Source: Luteimonas kalidii (GTDB lineage Bacteria > Pseudomonadota > Gammaproteobacteria > Xanthomonadales > Xanthomonadaceae). Taken from it: a stretch of 64,000 nucleotides of DNA. Where the stretch lies: the NCBI RefSeq assembly GCF_029887935.1, contig NZ_JARXRO010000011.1, positions 157,485 through 221,484 of the forward strand. The letters are read 5' to 3'. How positions within the stretch are numbered: position 1 is the stretch's first letter; each line of letters opens with the position of its first letter. A model generated the notes under the pieces. That model searched no databases, was not told the origin of the DNA, and saw only the letters and a program-made list of their open reading frames with translations. This document shows, piece by piece, positions 10,712 through 19,818 of the stretch. The translations under genes and the position numbers were made by a program.

Positions 10712-12103
10712 TCACGCCACCGCCTCGGCGATCGCCGCGCGCGTGGTCTCCGCCAGCAGCGCCAGCTGGCTTTCGTCGATGCAGTACGGCGGCATCCAGT
10801 ACAGCACGTCGCCGAGCGGGCGCAGCAGCACGCCGCGTTCCAGCGCGGCGCGATAGGCGCGCAGGCCCACCCGCCGCGCCGGCTCGAATGCGGCACGGCG
10901 ATCGCCGCCCGGCGCGAGCTCGAACGCCACGATCATGCCCGTCTGGCGCACGTCGGCCACGTCCGGCATCGCGGCGATCCCGCGCGCCAGCTCCGCCATG
11001 CGCGCCGCGGTGGCCTGGTTGCGCACCAGCACGTCGTCGCTGGCGAAGATGTCGAGCGAGGCCAGCGCGGCGGCGCAGGCCAGCGGGTTGCCGGTATAGC
11101 TGTGGGAATGCAGGAAGGCGCGCTCGCGCGAGTCGTCGAGGAAACCGTCGTAGATCGCCTGGGTCGCCAACACCGCGGCCAGCGGCAGGAAGCCGCCGGT
11201 CAGGCCCTTCGACAGGCACAGCAGGTCGGGCTGGATGCCGGCCTGCTCGCAGGCGAACATCGTGCCGGTGCGGCCGAAGCCCACCGCGATCTCGTCCGCG
11301 ATCAGGAACACGCCGTGCACGTCGCACAGTTCGCGCACGCGGCGCAGGTAGGCCGGATGGTGCATGCGCATGCCGCCGGCGCACTGGACCAGCGGTTCCA
11401 GCACCAGGGCGCAGATCTCGCCGGCGTGTTCGTCCAGCAGGTGGGCGAGCGCGTCGGCGGCGTCTTCGGCGCAGCCTTCGCCGCTCTGGCCGGGGCGCGC
11501 GAGGTAGGCGTCGGGCGAGGGCGCGAACACCGCCTGCATCAGCAATGGCGCATAGATGCGCCGGTATAGCGGGATGTCGCCCACCGACAGCGCGCCGATC
11601 GTCTCGCCATGGTAGCCGTTCTGCAGCGCGATGAACTTCGTCCGCCGCGGCTCGTCGCCGCGGTTGCGGAACCAGTGGAACGCCATCTTCAGCGCCACCT
11701 CGATCCCGGCCGAGCCATTGTCGGCGTAGAACACCTTCGCCAGTGGAGGACGCGACGGTTCGCGCGGCGCGATCGCCAACAGGCGCTCGGCCAGCTCCAC
11801 CGCCGGCGCGTGCGAACACCCGGCCAGGATCACCTGCTCGAGGGTGCGCGCCTGGCGCGCGATCGCCTCGGCGATCCGCGGCTCCGTATGGCCGTGCAGC
11901 GTCACCCACCAGCTGCTCACCGCGTCCAGCGTGCGCGCGCCGTCGTGGCCGACCAGCCACGGGCCCTGCGCGCGCGCGACCGGGAGCAGCGGCAGCACGT
12001 CGGGGTGTTCCCGCATCTGGGTGCAGGGGTGCCACAGCACCGCGAGATCACGCGAACGCCAGCGTGCGGCGTCGTCTAGAATGGCGTCATCGTGAGTCGA
12101 CAT
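10712..12103 (-). CDS. bioA: Adenosylmethionine-8-amino-7-oxononanoate aminotransferase
   Basis: 463 residues, slightly longer than the usual 430. BioA transfers the amino group of S-adenosylmethionine to KAPA, giving DAPA in biotin synthesis; it uses PLP. The family signatures are present: WHPCTQM near the N-terminus, DAVSSWWVTLHGH for substrate binding, ADEIAVGFGRTG for the PLP aspartate, and LSKGLTGG with the Schiff-base lysine K299. No other bio gene is nearby, so it is a stand-alone copy in this window. A GATAAT box lies six bases before the ATG with no leader in between, discussed as a possible leaderless start. Confidence 0.96.
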   Translation of the reverse strand: MSTHDDAILDDAARWRSRDLAVLWHPCTQMREHPDVLPLLPVARAQGPWLVGHDGARTLDAVSSWWVTLHGHTEPRIAEAIARQARTLEQVILAGCSHAPAVELAERLLAIAPREPSRPPLAKVFYADNGSAGIEVALKMAFHWFRNRGDEPRRTKFIALQNGYHGETIGALSVGDIPLYRRIYAPLLMQAVFAPSPDAYLARPGQSGEGCAEDAADALAHLLDEHAGEICALVLEPLVQCAGGMRMHHPAYLRRVRELCDVHGVFLIADEIAVGFGRTGTMFACEQAGIQPDLLCLSKGLTGGFLPLAAVLATQAIYDGFLDDSRERAFLHSHSYTGNPLACAAALASLDIFASDDVLVRNQATAARMAELARGIAAMPDVADVRQTGMIVAFELAPGGDRRAAFEPARRVGLRAYRAALERGVLLRPLGDVLYWMPPYCIDESQLALLAETTRAAIAEAVA

Positions 12104-12109
12104 GCCCCC

Positions 12110-12115
12110 ATTATC
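12110..12115 (-). promoter_or_regulatory. -10-like box GATAAT immediately upstream of bioA
   Basis: On the minus strand GATAAT is followed by six bases (GGGGGC) and then the bioA ATG. With normal -10 to start-site spacing, transcription would begin at the A of the ATG. No good -35 hexamer is seen at 16-18 bases. Confidence 0.4.
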
Positions 12116-12141
12116 GCCCGTGGCCGGTCCGGGGCGGCGCC

Positions 12142-12695
12142 GTGACGCGCCGCCTGCCCACCATCCACGGCATCACCGAGCATGACGCCGGCCCCTATCG
12201 CATGGAACGTCTGGACCTGGAGTTCAGCAACGGCGAGCGGCGCCAGTTCGAACGCCTGCGCGGGCGCGGCCACGGCGCGGTGGCGGTGGTGCCGCTGCTC
12301 GACGAGCACACGGTGCTGCTGGTGCGCGAGTACGCCGCGGGGCTGCATCGCTACGAACTGGGCCTGGTGAAGGGCCGGATCGATGCGGGCGAGACGCCGG
12401 TGCAGGCGGCCGACCGCGAACTCAAGGAGGAGGCCGGCTACGGCGCGCGGCGGCTCGACGTGGTCCGCCTGCTGTCGCTGGCGCCCGTGTACATGAGCCA
12501 CGAGACCACGGTCGTGCTCGCGCGCGACCTGTATCCCGAGCGCCTGCCCGGCGACGAGCCCGAGGAACTGGAGGTCGTTCCCTGGCCGCTGGACGCGATC
12601 GGCGAGCTGTCGTTGCGCGAGGACTTCTCGGAAGGCCGTTCGATCGCCGCGCTGTTCGCCGCGCGCCAGTACCTGGAGCAGGAGCGCCAGCGCGC

Positions 12696-12699
<4 letters not shown>
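12142..12699 (+). CDS. nudE: ADP compounds hydrolase NudE (NUDIX)
   Basis: 185 residues from a GTG start, matching the family length of about 186. NudE hydrolyses ADP-ribose, NADH and Ap3A-type compounds. The NUDIX box is complete (GRIDAGETPVQAADRELKEEAGY without any change at the metal-binding glutamates), preceded by the family-typical LDLEFSNGERRQFER and followed by LAPVYMSHETTVVLARDLYPE. It is divergent from bioA; a TAGAAT box at 12077-12082, inside the start of bioA, could serve as its -10. The stop overlaps cysQ (ATGA). Confidence 0.92.
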
Positions 12700-13526
<827 letters not shown>

Positions 13527-13530
13527 TCCC

Positions 13531-14349
13531 GTGTCGACCTCGCCCGGCGACATCCAGCGCCTGCTCGCGATCATGGCGCGGCTGCGCACCCCCGATGGCG
13601 GCTGTCCCTGGGACCTGGCGCAGGACTTCTCCAGCATCGCGCCGTACACCATCGAGGAAGCCTACGAGGTCGCGGACGCCATCGATCGCGGCGACCTGAC
13701 GGCGCTGCGTGACGAACTGGGCGACCTGCTGCTGCAGGTGGTGTTCCATGCGCGCATGGCCGAGGAGCAGGCGGCGTTCGCATTCGGCGACGTGGTCGAC
13801 GCGATCTGTGACAAGATGGTCCGCCGTCACCCGCACGTGTTCGGCGGTGCCGAGGCGGGCGGTGCCGATGCGCAAGCGGGCCAGTGGGAAGCGATCAAGC
13901 GTGCCGAGCGCGAGTCCGCGGGAGATGCCGACACCTCCGCGCTCGCCGGCATCTCGCGCGGCCTGCCCGAATGGCAGCGCGCGGTGAAACTGCAGGCGCG
14001 GGCCGCGCGGGTCGGCTTCGACTGGCCGGGACCGGGTCCGGTGATCGCCAAGCTGCACGAGGAGATCGACGAGGTGCGCGTCGAGTTCGATGCGGTCGCG
14101 GCCGATCCGGACGATTCCGCCGCACGTGCGCGTCTGCAGGACGAACTGGGCGATCTGCTGTTCGTCGCCGCCAACCTCGCGCGGCATGCACGCGTCGACG
14201 TCGGCGCCGCGCTGCGTGGCGCCAACCACAAGTTCGAACGCCGATTCCGGGCGATGGAAACGATGGCGCAGGCCGATGGCGTGCAGCTGCAGGATCTGCC
14301 GCTCCAGGCGCAGGACCGCTACTGGGACCGCGCCAAGGTGGAGACCTAG
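13531..14349 (+). CDS. mazG: Nucleoside triphosphate pyrophosphohydrolase MazG
   Basis: 272 residues from a GTG, four bases after cysQ. MazG hydrolyses NTPs and dNTPs to monophosphates and influences (p)ppGpp-linked survival. Two MazG domains are seen: the first with CPWDLAQ, EEAYEVADAI and DELGDLLLQVVFHA, the second with EEIDEVRVE and DELGDLLFVAANLARH. The KFERRFRAME motif near the end is typical. Size agrees with the two-domain E. coli enzyme (263). Confidence 0.96.
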   Translation: MSTSPGDIQRLLAIMARLRTPDGGCPWDLAQDFSSIAPYTIEEAYEVADAIDRGDLTALRDELGDLLLQVVFHARMAEEQAAFAFGDVVDAICDKMVRRHPHVFGGAEAGGADAQAGQWEAIKRAERESAGDADTSALAGISRGLPEWQRAVKLQARAARVGFDWPGPGPVIAKLHEEIDEVRVEFDAVAADPDDSAARARLQDELGDLLFVAANLARHARVDVGAALRGANHKFERRFRAMETMAQADGVQLQDLPLQAQDRYWDRAKVET

Positions 14350-14469
14350 CGCGGCGGCCCGGCATGCCGGCCCGCCGTGCGCCGGAAGGGCGCAAGGTGC
14401 GACGCTTGTCCGCCGCGCGCGAGCTGGTCATCATCCAGCCATCCCGCCCGCGCCCTGCCGGAGGACGCC

Positions 14470-14772
14470 ATGCGCCGTTTCGCCAGCTTCCGCGAGTTCT
14501 ATCCCTACTACCTGGGCGAGCACGGCCACCGCACGTCGCGCCGCCTGCACTTCATCGGCAGCTGCGGGGCGCTCGCATGCGTCGCGCTCGCGATCGCGCA
14601 GCGCAACGCATGGTGGCTGCTGGCCGCGCTGCTGTGCGGTTACGCGTTCGCGTGGGTGGGGCACTTCTTCTTCGAGAAGAACCGGCCGGCGACCTTCCGC
14701 CACCCGTTCTATTCCTTCGCCGGCGACTGGGTGATGTTCAAGGACATCGTCACCGGCCGCATCCCGTTCTAG
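14470..14772 (+). CDS. Small DUF962/Mpo1-like membrane protein
   Basis: 100 residues. The ATG is chosen because GGAGG lies six to seven bases upstream and the first residues MRRFASFREFYPYYLGEH match the family start. The sequence has family-typical HGHRTSRRLHFIG, two hydrophobic helices (about residues 32-68), WVGHFFFEKNRPATFRHP and a C-terminal GDWVMFKDIVTGRI. DUF962 proteins relate to the yeast 2-hydroxy fatty acid dioxygenase Mpo1, in which His residues bind iron; the conserved His residues are present here. The bacterial function is unproven. It sits 120 bases after mazG and is probably its own unit. Confidence 0.85.
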   Translation: MRRFASFREFYPYYLGEHGHRTSRRLHFIGSCGALACVALAIAQRNAWWLLAALLCGYAFAWVGHFFFEKNRPATFRHPFYSFAGDWVMFKDIVTGRIPF

Positions 14773-14911
14773 CGCCGATCGCGTCGGGGGCGTCGACCTC
14801 CGCGACTGCGAGGGAGATCGCGCCCTCTCGGCAGCCGGCGGCCGCCCCATGCGCGCGTCCTTCGCCCGACGTCGAACAGGTCGAATGCGGCTGCGTGCAC
14901 CACGGTCACCT

Positions 14912-15253
14912 TCACTCGAGGAAGATCAGCCAGGCGGCGACCGCGATCAGCGCGAAGCCGGCCCAGTGGTTCCACTTCAGCGGCTGCCCGAGATACCAGG
15001 CCGAGAAGCCGGCGAACACCAGCAGGGTGATCACTTCCTGCATGCCCTTGAGCTGCGGCGCCGAATAGACGGCGGAGCCGATCCGGTTGGCGGGCACCAT
15101 CAGGCAGTACTCGAAGAACGCGATCCCCCAGCTGACCAGGATCACCGCCAACAGCGGCGCCGACTTGTACTTCAGGTGCCCGTACCAGGCGAAGGTCATG
15201 AACACGTTGGAGCCGATCAGCAGCAGGATCGGCGCGAGGCGGTCGAAGGGCAT
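14912..15253 (-). CDS. DUF486 / DMT-like small membrane protein
   Basis: 113 residues with four predicted membrane helices. The sequence LLLIGSNVFMTFAWYGHLKYK, FFEYCLMVPANRIG and LKGMQEVITLLVFAGFS is characteristic of the DUF486 family, which resembles half of a drug/metabolite transporter and may dimerise. The start was chosen at MPFDRLAP because this gives the family length; a longer open frame upstream has no membrane character. No ribosome site is obvious. It is convergent with the DUF962 gene and divergent from the response regulator. Substrate unknown. Confidence 0.85.
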   Translation of the reverse strand: MPFDRLAPILLLIGSNVFMTFAWYGHLKYKSAPLLAVILVSWGIAFFEYCLMVPANRIGSAVYSAPQLKGMQEVITLLVFAGFSAWYLGQPLKWNHWAGFALIAVAAWLIFLE

Positions 15254-15362
15254 GGAGGGGCCTGCGGCAGGGGCGGAAGAGCGGACGATGGGGATCTTCA
15301 CGGCGCTTGTACAGCGGCGCTGGCACCCTTCACAAAGCTGAAGACCCCTTTGAGGAACACAC

Positions 15363-16076
15363 ATGCGTGCAGGGCAGGAGACCGGCGGGCTGGTCCTGAT
15401 CGTCGAGGACAACCGCAACATCTCGGAAATGGTGGGCGAATACCTGGAAGGTCGCGGATTCGAGGTCGACTATGCCTCCGACGGCCTCGATGGCTACCGT
15501 CTGGCGGTGGAGAACAGCTACGACGTGATCGTGCTGGATCTCATGCTGCCGCGCCTGGACGGGGTGGAAGTGTGCAAGCGCCTGCGCGCCGAGGCGCGCA
15601 AGTCGACCCCGGTGCTGATGCTGACCGCGCGCGACACGCTCGACGAGAAGTTGACCGGGCTGTCGTCTGGCGCCGACGACTACCTGACCAAGCCGTTCGC
15701 GATCCAGGAACTGGAAGCCCGCCTGCGCGCGCTGATCCGTCGCGAGCGTCGCCAGGTGGGTTCGGAAGTGCTGAAGGTCGCCGACCTGGTGCTCGACCCG
15801 GCCAGCATGCGCGCCACCCGTGGCGGCACCGAACTGCAGCTCTCGCCGATCGGGATGAAGCTGCTGACCATCCTGATGCGCGAATCGCCGCGGGTGGTGA
15901 ACCGGCAGGAGATCGAGCGCGAGATCTGGGGCAACGGACTGCCGGATTCCGACACCCTGCGCAGCCATCTGTACAACCTGCGCAAGATCATCGACAAGCC
16001 GTTCGACAAGCCGCTGCTGCACACGGTGCAGAGTGCGGGATACCGGATCGCGGACATCGACCAGTCGCCGGCCTGA
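15363..16076 (+). CDS. colR: OmpR-family response regulator, ColR-like
   Basis: 237 residues; GAGG about nine bases before the ATG. The N-terminal receiver has the acidic pair ED, phospho-acceptor D59 (VLDLMLPRLDG), T in LTARD and K in TKPF. The C-terminal winged helix shows PDSDTLRSHLYNLRKIIDKPF, which closely resembles ColR proteins as I remember them. ColR acts with ColS in envelope and metal stress and in root or host colonisation in Pseudomonas and Xanthomonas. It is followed 18 bases later by its sensor kinase. The two-component call is certain; the Col name is likely rather than proven. Confidence 0.85.
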   Translation: MRAGQETGGLVLIVEDNRNISEMVGEYLEGRGFEVDYASDGLDGYRLAVENSYDVIVLDLMLPRLDGVEVCKRLRAEARKSTPVLMLTARDTLDEKLTGLSSGADDYLTKPFAIQELEARLRALIRRERRQVGSEVLKVADLVLDPASMRATRGGTELQLSPIGMKLLTILMRESPRVVNRQEIEREIWGNGLPDSDTLRSHLYNLRKIIDKPFDKPLLHTVQSAGYRIADIDQSPA

Positions 16077-16094
16077 GGCCTGCGGAGCAGCACG

Positions 16095-17387
16095 ATGCCG
16101 CAGGGGCTGCCGCGCAGGATCCGCTACGCGTTCGTCACCCAGGGCCTGCTGCTGATCCTGGCGGTCGTGTTCGGGGTGAGCGTCGTCACCCTGATCACGC
16201 GCGATGCGCTGATCAGCCAGCGGCTCGAGGTCGAGGCGAAGGCGTTCTGGGAGCGCCGGGCCGGGCTGCGCCCCCCGGGCCAGTTGCCGGCGACCAATGC
16301 GATCCAGGGCTATTTCCGCGAGAACGGCGACCCGGATTCGGGCGTTCCCGCGGTGTTCCGTCCGCTGCCCGACGGCATGAACTACATGTACCGGATGCAG
16401 CGCGCCGTGCTGGTCGAACGGCGGCCGGACGGAATGCTGTACCTGGTGCTGCAGACGCGCACGGTCGACCGGCTGATGTGGAGTTCGGCCGCGGCCCTGA
16501 TCCTGCTCGGGCTGCTGGCGGCGCTCGCGATCACGGCGCTGACGTATCGCAAGTCGCGCAGCATCGTGCTTCCGGTCAACCGCCTGGCCGAAGAGGTAGC
16601 GCGCTGGGATCCGATGCAGGGCGAGATGTCGGCGCCGCTGGCGATCTCGGCCGGCGCCGGGGACCCGAGCCGCGAAGTGCGCGCCCTGTCGAGCGCGCTG
16701 CACGGGCTGACCGGCCGGGTGGCCGAATTCGTGCAGCGGGAGCGCGACTTCACCCGCGATGCCAGCCACGAGCTGCGCACGCCGCTGACCGTGATCCGCG
16801 TCGCCAGCGACATGCTGCTGTCGGATCCCGCATTGCCGCCGCACGGCCGGCGCTCGCTGGAGCGCATCCAGCGCGCCGGACGCGACATGGAGGCGGTCAT
16901 CGACGCCTTCCTGATCCTCGCGCGCGAGGGTGGGGTGGCGCCGGTGAGCGAGGAGTTCGACGTACGCGAGGTGGCGCTCGAGGAGATCGACAAGGCCCAG
17001 GGCCTGTTGACCGGCAAGCCGGTCGAACTGCAACTGGCCGGAGACGCCTCGCCGCGCCTGTTCGCGCCACGTGCGGTGCTCGGCGTAGTGCTCGGCAACC
17101 TGCTGCGCAATGCCTGCCACTTCACCGAGCGCGGCTCGATCGAGGTGGCGATCGGGCCCGACGCGGTGGTGATCCGCGACACCGGAATCGGCATGTCCGC
17201 CGAGACCCTGCGCCATGCCTTCGAGCCGTTCTACCGCGCCGATGCGTTCAGTCCCATGGGCAAGGGTTTCGGGCTGACCATCGCCAACCGGCTCGCGCGC
17301 CGCTTCGGATGGGATCTGGTGCTGGAAAGCGAGCCGGAGGTGGGCACCGTGGCGACGCTGCGCTTCACCCCGGCGAACGGATCCTGA
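16095..17387 (+). CDS. Sensor histidine kinase, ColS-like partner
   Basis: 430 residues. Membrane helix 1 (about 15-36), a periplasmic loop of about 95 residues, helix 2 (about 131-152), a short HAMP-like linker, then the dimerisation domain with H225 (RDASHELRTPLT) and an ATPase domain: N box LGNLLRNACHFT, G1 IRDTGIGMS, F box and GKGFGLTIANRLARR. It presumably senses an envelope signal and phosphorylates the adjacent ColR-like regulator. The periplasmic loop is rich in charged residues near its start (EVEAKAFWERR); whether these form an iron-sensing ExxE site as in Pseudomonas ColS cannot be decided here. Confidence 0.9.
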   Translation: MPQGLPRRIRYAFVTQGLLLILAVVFGVSVVTLITRDALISQRLEVEAKAFWERRAGLRPPGQLPATNAIQGYFRENGDPDSGVPAVFRPLPDGMNYMYRMQRAVLVERRPDGMLYLVLQTRTVDRLMWSSAAALILLGLLAALAITALTYRKSRSIVLPVNRLAEEVARWDPMQGEMSAPLAISAGAGDPSREVRALSSALHGLTGRVAEFVQRERDFTRDASHELRTPLTVIRVASDMLLSDPALPPHGRRSLERIQRAGRDMEAVIDAFLILAREGGVAPVSEEFDVREVALEEIDKAQGLLTGKPVELQLAGDASPRLFAPRAVLGVVLGNLLRNACHFTERGSIEVAIGPDAVVIRDTGIGMSAETLRHAFEPFYRADAFSPMGKGFGLTIANRLARRFGWDLVLESEPEVGTVATLRFTPANGS

Positions 17388-17476
17388 CCGGCGGCGCGGA
17401 GTCCTCGCGCCTGCGTCAACCCCGGGCCAGGGCGGCGCGTTAGCCAGCGCAGTTGCCGCCTGTCCCCGGAACCTCC

Positions 17477-18988
17477 ATGCCTCCTGTCCGTCGTCGTCCC
17501 TCCAAGGCCATGTTCGTCGTCGTGGCGATCGGGCTCCTCGCGCTCGTCGCCGGAGCCGCGTGGTGGCGTGGGGCGCGCAGCGAGGCCGCGGAGTCGGCCT
17601 GGCGCACGGTGCAGGTGGAGCGCGGCGACATCCGGGTCGCGATATCGGCCACCGGCACGCTCAGCGCGATCTCCACGGTCACGGTGGGCAGCCAGATCTC
17701 GGGACAGGTGACCGACGTGCTGGTGGATTTCAACAGCCAGGTCAATCAGGGCGACGTGCTGGCGCGGATCGATCCGCGCACCTACGAGGCGCAGATCGAG
17801 CAGGGCGCGGCGCAGATCGCCGGCGCGCGTGCGTCGCTCAGCCAGGCCGAGGCGGCGCTGCGCAACGCCGAGCTCGACTACCGGCGCAAGTCCGATCTGG
17901 GAGACCAGCAGCTGGTGGCGCGCGCCGACATCGACCTCGCCCGCGCCGCGTACGATCAGGCGCGCGCCCAGGTCACGTCCACGCGTGCGCAGATCCGGCA
18001 GCAGACCGCCTCCACCGAGAGCACGCAGATCAACCTCGAGCGCACCGTGATCCGCTCGCCGGTCGACGGCGTGGTGCTGACGCGCACCATCGAACCCGGT
18101 CAGACCGTGGCTGCGAGCCTGCAGGCGCCCGAGCTGTTCACCATTGCCGAAGACCTGTCGCAGATGAAGATCGAGCTGGCGGTGGACGAGGCCGACATCG
18201 GCCAGGTACGGCAGGGGCAGACGGTCGCGTTCACCGCCGACGCGTTTCCGGACCGGCAGTTCCGCGGCGTGGTGGCGCAGGTGCGGCTGGCCGCGACCAC
18301 GACCAACAACGTGGTGACCTATCCGGTGGTGGTGAGCGTCGACAACGGCGACGGCACGCTGCTGCCGGGACTGACCGTCAATGCCGAGATCGAGGTCAGC
18401 AACCGCGCCGACGTGCTCAAGGTCTCCAACGCCGCGCTGCGCTACAAGCCCGTGGGCGGCGACGTGGCGCCGGCACCTTCGGCGTCCGGCGGGCGTGGCG
18501 GCGGGGCGCTGCTGGCCGACCTGGAACAGGTGGCCGCCGGACTCGACCTGACCCCGGAGCAGCGCGCCGCGTTCGATGCCGCGCTCGCCGCCCAGCGCGA
18601 GCGTGCCGGCGCCCGCGCGGGGACCGGCGCCGCGCCGGCCGGCGCGCGGGGTGCGGGCGGACCGCCCCCCGGAGCGATGGCCATGCGTCCGGGCGGTGGG
18701 GGTGGCGACGCCGGCATGCAGGCGCAGTTGCGCCAGCGCATGCGCGAGCGCCTGCAGGAACAGTTCGCCGGCTTCACCCGCCTGCTGGACGAAGGCCAGC
18801 GCCAGCGCTGGGACGCCGCGCTCGCGACGACCCTCGGCGCCACGCGCGCCACGCTCTACCGGCTGGTGGACGGTCGACCCGAGCCGGTCCAGGTACGCAT
18901 CGGCGCCAGCGACGGCACCAGCACCGAGGTCCGCGGCACGCTCACCGAGGGCGACGTCATCGTCACCGGCGAACGCGCGCCACGATGA
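17477..18988 (+). CDS. macA: MacA-type periplasmic adaptor (membrane fusion) protein with LTxxQ-like insert
   Basis: 503 residues. A single N-terminal membrane anchor (about 11-31) is followed by the biotinyl-lipoyl half (AISATGTLSAISTVTVGSQISGQV), a coiled-coil hairpin (about 105-190), the second lipoyl half (SPVDGVVLTRTIEPGQTV) and a beta-barrel. After the barrel a 130-residue Gly/Ala/Gln/Arg-rich segment (about 335-465) breaks the usual MacA order; it contains LTPEQRAAFDAAL and a second helix with RQRWDAAL, resembling LTxxQ helices of Spy/CpxP-like proteins. The membrane-proximal domain then resumes (VQVRIGASDGTSTEV). The preferred ATG is 24 bases inside a longer frame that opens with TTG. 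It overlaps the ATPase gene. Confidence 0.88.
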   Translation: MPPVRRRPSKAMFVVVAIGLLALVAGAAWWRGARSEAAESAWRTVQVERGDIRVAISATGTLSAISTVTVGSQISGQVTDVLVDFNSQVNQGDVLARIDPRTYEAQIEQGAAQIAGARASLSQAEAALRNAELDYRRKSDLGDQQLVARADIDLARAAYDQARAQVTSTRAQIRQQTASTESTQINLERTVIRSPVDGVVLTRTIEPGQTVAASLQAPELFTIAEDLSQMKIELAVDEADIGQVRQGQTVAFTADAFPDRQFRGVVAQVRLAATTTNNVVTYPVVVSVDNGDGTLLPGLTVNAEIEVSNRADVLKVSNAALRYKPVGGDVAPAPSASGGRGGGALLADLEQVAAGLDLTPEQRAAFDAALAAQRERAGARAGTGAAPAGARGAGGPPPGAMAMRPGGGGGDAGMQAQLRQRMRERLQEQFAGFTRLLDEGQRQRWDAALATTLGATRATLYRLVDGRPEPVQVRIGASDGTSTEVRGTLTEGDVIVTGERAPR

Positions 18989-19818
18989 ACATCGCCGCCG
19001 ACACGCCGGTGATCGAGACGCGCGCCCTGCGCAAGGTCTATGCCGAGGGCACCCAGGCCGAGGTGGTCGCGCTGGCGGGCGTCGACCTGCGCATCCTGCC
19101 CGGCGAGTTCGTCGCGATCATGGGGCCGTCGGGGTCCGGCAAGTCGACGCTGATGAACCTGATCGGCTGCCTCGACACACCCACCTCCGGCCAGTACCTG
19201 TGCGGCGGCATCGACGTCGCCACGCTCGATCGCGAACAGCTTGCCGCGCTCCGGCGCGACCGGATCGGCTTCGTCTTCCAGGGCTTCAACCTGCTGCCGC
19301 GGATGAGCGCCGAGGACAACGTGGCGATGCCGCTCGGCTATGCGCGCGTGCCGCCGCCGGAGCGGCGCCGACTGGCGCAGGCGGCACTGGCCGAGGTCGG
19401 ACTGGCGGCGCGCGCCTCGCACCGGCCGAGCGAACTGTCGGGCGGACAGCAGCAGCGGGTGGCGATCGCGCGTGCGCTGATCAATCGTCCCGCACTGCTG
19501 CTGGCCGACGAGCCGACCGGCGCGCTGGACTCGAAGACCGGGGAGGAGATCCTGGCCCTGTTCAAACGCCTGCGCGACGACGGCCACACGGTGGTGCTGA
19601 TCACCCACGACGTGGAGGTGGCTGCGCACGCCGACCGAACCTGCGTGATGCGCGACGGCGAACTGCACGAGGCTGAGGAGCCGCTTTCAGCCGATCCCCT
19701 GTCCGCATCGGCTGCGGCGAGCGAACGCCCGGCCATGGATGGCCGGGCCGGACCGTCCGCAAGCGGATCCGGGCGCGCCACGAATGGCGGCGAAGCCCAT
19801 CAGGCGCCGACGCGATGA
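18985..19818 (+). CDS. MacB-type ABC transporter ATP-binding protein
   Basis: 277 residues; ATGA overlap with the adaptor gene. Walker A GPSGSGKST at 47-55, Q-loop FQGFNLLPR, signature LSGGQQQR, Walker B LLLADEPTGALD, and the switch His in ITHDVEV. In E. coli MacB the ATPase and permease are one protein; here they are separate, as in many Lol/FtsX-type systems. After residue ~230 there is a 45-residue low-complexity tail rich in Ala, Ser and Gly that is unusual for the family and may come from a repeat inserted in frame. The substrate (macrolide, peptide, lipid or lipoprotein) is not deducible. Confidence 0.93.
   Translation: MNIAADTPVIETRALRKVYAEGTQAEVVALAGVDLRILPGEFVAIMGPSGSGKSTLMNLIGCLDTPTSGQYLCGGIDVATLDREQLAALRRDRIGFVFQGFNLLPRMSAEDNVAMPLGYARVPPPERRRLAQAALAEVGLAARASHRPSELSGGQQQRVAIARALINRPALLLADEPTGALDSKTGEEILALFKRLRDDGHTVVLITHDVEVAAHADRTCVMRDGELHEAEEPLSADPLSASAAASERPAMDGRAGPSASGSGRATNGGEAHQAPTR

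Noticed and set aside
14849-17443. 864-codon plus-strand frame covering the response regulator and kinase
   Set aside because: Out of phase with colR/colS, both of which have all catalytic motifs; the long frame has none.
17560-19818. Single 752-codon frame joining adaptor and ATPase regions
   Set aside because: Only the last 277 codons encode a protein (ATPase from 18985); the first part is an out-of-frame shadow of the MacA-like gene.
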